DNA of 64,000 nucleotides, taken from Oscillospiraceae bacterium. GTDB taxonomy: Bacteria; Bacillota; Clostridia; Oscillospirales; Ruminococcaceae. Shown one piece after another: positions 59,254 through 64,000 of the stretch. The stretch's first letter is position 1. Every line of letters begins with the position of its first letter. Position numbers and translations under genes: made by a program. Where the stretch lies: positions 45,477 to 109,476 of the forward strand of contig JAAVIC010000012.1 in assembly GCA_014799385.1 (NCBI GenBank), in the 5' to 3' direction. The notes beneath the pieces were generated by a model. The model searched no databases. It saw only the letters and a program-made list of their open reading frames with translations, and was not told where the DNA came from.

Positions 59254-60165
59254 TTATTCCGACTCACTCTCAAGAAGTTCGCTTGTATCAACATAGGTAT
59301 ATTTATCAATGAGATTTGCGTAGGAATTTTGAGCATATGCCGCCGACTGAGCGTATGAACTGTTCACAACGTGTACCATAGCGGTTTCGTAAATCGGAGA
59401 GGTTTTTCCCGAACCGGCATACATTGTAAAGTAATATGTTGCCTCAATAAGTGTTGCATGCTTGCTTGAAGACTCTTCATCCCAGCAAACAACCTTATCT
59501 TGGTTTCCGCTGTTTTCGTACGGATAGGTGACAATAATCGGAATGCCTCTGTAATCCAAATCACGATATGTAAACACCGTTTTTATCTTTTTATAATTTC
59601 CGTCCATACCGATACCCGATTTTGTATAGAAAACCGGAGTACCGCCAATCTTGCACGAAAAGCATTGGGGTTCAGTAAATTTAACTTCAAAGTCTTTGAC
59701 GCTGTCAACGACAAATCTTCCCTCCCACCTATTGTAACCGGAAGTTCCGACCAAAGTCAATTTAACATCCGTATACTCTTCCAAGGCAACATCAACGGGA
59801 GCGTCAACAAACTTGCCGTTGATATAACATTGAGGAAAGGGCGTGGCGGGCTTGCGCTCCAGAAGCTTCATTTCGAAATCGGTGTAAGCGTTTTCCGCGC
59901 CAATTCTCTGAATATCGGCGGGCAACTGTTCAAGCTCTTTTGCCAATGCATCATCAATCTCACTCAAATCCGACAGTTCCTCCGTAACGGCACTAGGTTC
60001 AGCCAACACATCTGAAAGTGTCTTCTCGGTTTCTTCCACACTTGACGATTCCTCCGACTTGACATTCGGTTTGACTGCTGTATCCGCCGTTGCCGCGGTT
60101 ACGATTCCGAGAGACAATGCCGCCGTGACTGTCGCCGCGATGATTGCTTTGATACTTGTTTTCAT
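59254..60165 (-). CDS. Secreted protein, tandem pair member B
   Basis: A 303-residue secreted protein: signal peptide (about residues 1-28, cleavage after ATA), an acidic Ser/Glu-rich linker of about 60 residues missing from member A, then the shared domain ending SYANLIDKYTYVDTSELLE. Member A is 58233-59066. The gene, leader and terminator are all duplicated, so this is an ancient tandem duplication. Function unknown; cell envelope or secreted. ATG at 60165 with AGAAAGGAAG. Confidence 0.75.
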   Translation of the reverse strand: MKTSIKAIIAATVTAALSLGIVTAATADTAVKPNVKSEESSSVEETEKTLSDVLAEPSAVTEELSDLSEIDDALAKELEQLPADIQRIGAENAYTDFEMKLLERKPATPFPQCYINGKFVDAPVDVALEEYTDVKLTLVGTSGYNRWEGRFVVDSVKDFEVKFTEPQCFSCKIGGTPVFYTKSGIGMDGNYKKIKTVFTYRDLDYRGIPIIVTYPYENSGNQDKVVCWDEESSSKHATLIEATYYFTMYAGSGKTSPIYETAMVHVVNSSYAQSAAYAQNSYANLIDKYTYVDTSELLESESE

Positions 60166-60235
60166 AATAAATCTTCCTTTCTGAAACAAAAAGTAAAATT
60201 GTGTTACGGAAAATCACCATAAATTCCCTATTATC

Positions 60236-60264
60236 AGTATAACACACAAGGAAGCGGCTGTCAA
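60236..60264 (-). promoter_or_regulatory. Promoter of secreted protein B
   Basis: TTGACA - 17 bases - TATACT on the minus strand, right after the eno terminator. Confidence 0.75.
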
Positions 60265-60266
60265 TA

Positions 60267-60293
60267 GTAAAACCCCACAAAATTGCGGGGTTG
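60267..60293 (-). terminator. Terminator after eno
   Basis: AACCCCGCAATTTTGTGGGGTTTT, the same hairpin as at 59168; both T-runs lie just before a promoter. Confidence 0.85.
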
Positions 60294-60320
60294 TTTCTGT
60301 GAAGATTCACGGCAAGCGCA

Positions 60321-61929
<1,609 letters not shown>

Positions 61930-62421
61930 TATTTTAATATCTGCCATTTAAAAGAAAGTCTGCCAAATGCACAATCTTCACGCCGTTGATGCTCCCTCAC
62001 GCAAGCTCGTCTAATGTTACTGATGATTACCAAGTTGTAAATTCCCTCAACGATCTGATAAGCGGCGCGTTCATCAAAAATAACCAGTGCGACTATCCAT
62101 ATTCGCGCTTTCAAATAAAATGTTGACAGACTTTTCCCAACCGTGAATCTCCTGTACCTCGTCAAGCAGGAGATAATGCCGCTCACCGTCTGTAATTTTC
62201 GACTGGATGGAACCGTACATATCCTTGTCAGTCATATCGAAATCTAGCTCCTTCGGGATATATCTCATATGAATTATACGGTTATTGGAAATTCCGCTCC
62301 CAATCAAATCACCTTGCAGCATTTCAAGAATTATGGATTTTCCTCAACGTCGGACTTCCACCAATACTTTTACCAGCGGAACATCATGGTGTGCTTTCAG
62401 GATTTCCATAATGTGATCCAT
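61930..62421 (-). pseudogene. AAA ATPase (DUF4143-type) remnant
   Basis: Read leftwards from 62421: VPLVKVLVEVRR, then TGA at 62344-62346 where the Walker A serine codon should be, then GKSIILEMLQGDL, GISNNRIIHMRYIPKELDFD and LLLDEVQEIHGWEKSVN (Walker B). About 62095 the frame changes and middle sequence is missing; YQIVEGIYNLVIISNIRR continues in another frame. These pieces match the AAA_14/DUF4143 ATPase family (often encoded near defence islands). One nonsense change, one frame change and a deletion make it non-functional. Confidence 0.75.
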
Positions 62422-62503
62422 CAATCAATTCATCGCTATAGTATGCCAAAAAGTTTGAAAACGTTAAGGGCTTTTGCCGGAAAGCCGAAAAAACGTATTA
62501 AAT

Positions 62504-63334
62504 TTATATAGAGCCTAACGATATTATGGAATTTGCAGCTCTTTTCTCATTACCAACAACAGTAGTATAGAAGCGTTGCTCTATTCCCCATAATAAATGC
62601 TTTAGTTCCTCTTCGTTTCCAATATTAAACATATTATGCGCTGAATCATATATGTTGGAGTATTTTGCAATATACTTGAAAATCTTCTTTTTGTCACTTT
62701 CGCTGTAACTATTTAAAGTATCCATCGCCATTGCAATTCGCTTTCGATTGGGTGTTTTAACGTGTGACGAATCGAAAGTGTCAGAGCAGCAAATAAATTC
62801 GCTGCTTAAAAACTTTTGTGTTTCCTCATCGGTCGCCTCTCTATATAGCTCGCCAATCCCTTTGAAAATTGGCGCAATTTTTGATAAACTTATAAAATAA
62901 AGCGTATCCTCGTCTTGAATATATATGGCGTCAGCATATTTGTTTATATTAATAACCAAACCGTCTTCAACAAACTTATAATCATCGCCAAAGTGAAGCA
63001 TGTTCTTAGGTTGCAAGTTTGATTTGCTTATATTTTGAAAATGGCACACGTTTTCCTGAAACGAGCACAAATAGTCGATCTTTTGAAATTCCGTTCTGTC
63101 TAATATATCATAATTAACGGACGAAAAATCAGATTTCATTATTTCCAAGAAATATGTCATTTCGGAAAAATTCTCAATTTTATACCATTCATCTTCCTCT
63201 AATAATGTTGATGGGTTATAGTTAACGGCAACGCTTAAATTCTCCGGCAATTTATATATTTCCCTGTTGCTAAGAACCTTTCTGAATGTAGGCGCTCTTA
63301 ATCCGGTTTTCACTTTAGCTAAAAGACAATTCAT
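62504..63334 (-). CDS. KwaB-like protein (DUF4868-type), candidate Kiwa defence component
   Basis: A 276-residue cytoplasmic protein. The central block (KNMLHFGDDYKFVEDGLVINI, then KYADAIYIQDEDTLYFISLSKIAPIFKGI) followed by an extended helical part looks like the DUF4868 family, which includes KwaB, the DNA-associated component of the Kiwa anti-phage system. It starts 5 bases after the membrane protein gene, and that gene's stop is inside AGGAGGTAAATCAA, its ribosome site, so the two are translated together. The membrane-protein-then-DUF4868 order equals kwaA-kwaB. Assignment is from pattern memory, not a search. Base composition is AT-richer than the rest of the window. Confidence 0.55.
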   Translation of the reverse strand: MNCLLAKVKTGLRAPTFRKVLSNREIYKLPENLSVAVNYNPSTLLEEDEWYKIENFSEMTYFLEIMKSDFSSVNYDILDRTEFQKIDYLCSFQENVCHFQNISKSNLQPKNMLHFGDDYKFVEDGLVININKYADAIYIQDEDTLYFISLSKIAPIFKGIGELYREATDEETQKFLSSEFICCSDTFDSSHVKTPNRKRIAMAMDTLNSYSESDKKKIFKYIAKYSNIYDSAHNMFNIGNEEELKHLLWGIEQRFYTTVVGNEKRAANSIISLGSI

Positions 63335-63339
63335 TTGAT

Positions 63340-63846
63340 TTACCTCCTAATTTCAATATATGACATATTGTTTATCCGTCTTAAATTATCAAATTCAACT
63401 TCATTAGGTATTCGCAGGTTCCTCCTTGTTACAACAAATACTTTTGTACCTTCTGATGTTATTACATCATAATACTTATATCCAAAAATCAGTAGCACAG
63501 GATTAAAACATTTGCTTTGTGCAGCGAAAGTCAAAACAAATATAATCAAATAAACCATAACAAGCACGAGGATGTCATCCACACCAATGCCTATGAAAAC
63601 ATATCCCAAGTAATTTGCAAGAAAATCATTTTGTGCCTCTTCAATATCTCCGCAACCGCCTATATTATCAACAGAAAACAACCTTGCTGAAAAAAGCCAA
63701 ACGGCAGTAAGTAAAAATGGAGCTGAAACCATAGCTATGGAAGTAATTATAATGCTGTTGCATATAAAAGAGCATTTTTGTTCAATGCCATAAACCACCC
63801 ATATCCATGATGTGGATAAAAATGTAAAAACAAATCTATTTATCAC
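63340..63846 (-). CDS. KwaA-like membrane protein, candidate Kiwa defence component
   Basis: A 168-residue protein with about four transmembrane segments (residues 5-20, 32-56, 80-95 and 96-113) and a cytoplasmic tail (FGYKYYDVITSEGTKVFVVTRRNLRIP). KwaA is a four-helix membrane protein preceding kwaB; length, topology and order fit. GTG start at 63846 with GGAGGATATT. Own promoter at 63903-63931 with an 18-base palindrome in its spacer. Confidence 0.5.
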   Translation of the reverse strand: MINRFVFTFLSTSWIWVVYGIEQKCSFICNSIIITSIAMVSAPFLLTAVWLFSARLFSVDNIGGCGDIEEAQNDFLANYLGYVFIGIGVDDILVLVMVYLIIFVLTFAAQSKCFNPVLLIFGYKYYDVITSEGTKVFVVTRRNLRIPNEVEFDNLRRINNMSYIEIRR

Positions 63847-63902
63847 AATATCCTCCGTATATGAATTCTTGCAAAGGAAGCTTTTTAACTTTTTCTACTA
63901 AT

Positions 63903-63931
63903 ATTATACAATATTTCGCACGAAATATCAA
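63903..63931 (-). promoter_or_regulatory. Promoter of the Kiwa-like pair with palindromic operator
   Basis: TTGATA - 17 bases - TATAAT on the minus strand. Bases 63911-63928 form ATATTTCG-TG-CGAAATAT (minus strand), perfect 8-base arms, spanning the spacer and the end of -35: a likely repressor site. Bases 63932-64000 hold nothing recognised. Confidence 0.65.
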
Positions 63932-64000
63932 TCCCATTTAGCGAAATTATGTATAATTCTTCATCTCCTAAATCTCAACGCATGATAACTATAAATTATC

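Overview
The window looks like chromosomal DNA of an anaerobic, spore-forming member of the Bacillota, class Clostridia, most likely an Oscillospiraceae/Ruminococcaceae-type gut organism. The grounds are the gene orders (plsX-rnc-smc-ftsY; yhbY-nadD-yqeK-rsfS; aroQ-M24-efp; infC-rpmI-rplT; topA-trmFO; ymxH-rpsB-tsf), the sporulation genes (spoIIID, ymxH/ylmC, a SpoIID-like protein), a Rex redox repressor, purine-rich GGAGG ribosome sites and textbook sigma-A promoters with 17-base spacers. Only three genes lie on the + strand (SpoIID-like at 1528, a small XRE regulator at 11197, spoIIID at 24190); all others read leftwards. No rRNA, tRNA or CRISPR was seen. By eye the DNA is near half G+C, except for a clearly AT-richer block from about 62.5 kb to the right end.

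Region by region (reading leftwards along the minus strand): 62.4-64 kb holds a two-gene module resembling the Kiwa anti-phage system (KwaA-like membrane protein, KwaB/DUF4868-like protein) under a promoter containing a palindrome, followed by the wreck of an AAA ATPase gene. 58-61.7 kb holds enolase and two tandem, related secreted proteins of unknown function, each with its own terminator and promoter. 51-58 kb is the information-processing block: infC (apparently starting at AUC behind a structured leader), rpmI, rplT, an rRNA methyltransferase, endonuclease V, topA and trmFO. 40-51 kb holds plsX, rnc, a radical SAM gene, smc, ftsY, rdgB, yhbY, nadD, yqeK, rsfS and rpsU. 34-40.6 kb holds yqeG, a TIM-barrel endonuclease/isomerase, aroQ, an M24 peptidase homologue that has lost most metal ligands, efp and hisC. 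27-34 kb is a mixed set (metY, small lipoproteins, a phosphatase, an ABC-F protein, a DEDDh exonuclease, a HAD phosphatase). 24-27 kb has ymxH, rpsB and tsf, and spoIIID facing them. 16-24 kb has a PLP enzyme, yicC and a heterodimeric ABC exporter. 13-16 kb has a YdjI-like SPFH protein and an FMN-riboswitch-controlled riboflavin transporter. 10.5-13 kb has small lipoproteins and a TM2 protein divergent from an XRE regulator. 0-10.5 kb carries aconitase, isocitrate dehydrogenase, Rex and citrate synthase, interspersed with a PARG-like macrodomain gene, DUF6630-like paralogues and an XRE protein with an unusual glycine-pentad repeat.

How the genes work together: citrate synthase, aconitase and NADP-isocitrate dehydrogenase make the oxidative branch from oxaloacetate to 2-oxoglutarate; no 2-oxoglutarate dehydrogenase is present in the window, which fits a biosynthetic (glutamate-forming) half-cycle in a fermenter. 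Rex lies directly downstream of icd, so redox control is co-encoded. Ribosome genes (infC/L35/L20, S2/Ts, S21, EF-P, RsfS, YhbY) make up much of the rest.

The most unusual features are: (1) the Kiwa-like module; (2) a family of about nine cruciform-forming repeats (outer inverted repeat near GCAAATTC, two inner hairpins), nearly all placed directly 5' of the ribosome binding site of a minus-strand gene inside operons; (3) a regulator with glycine at every fifth residue over 22 repeats; (4) the AUC start of infC; (5) enzyme homologues that have lost catalytic residues (M24 peptidase, SpoIID). All homology statements rest on reading motifs and gene order; no database search was run.
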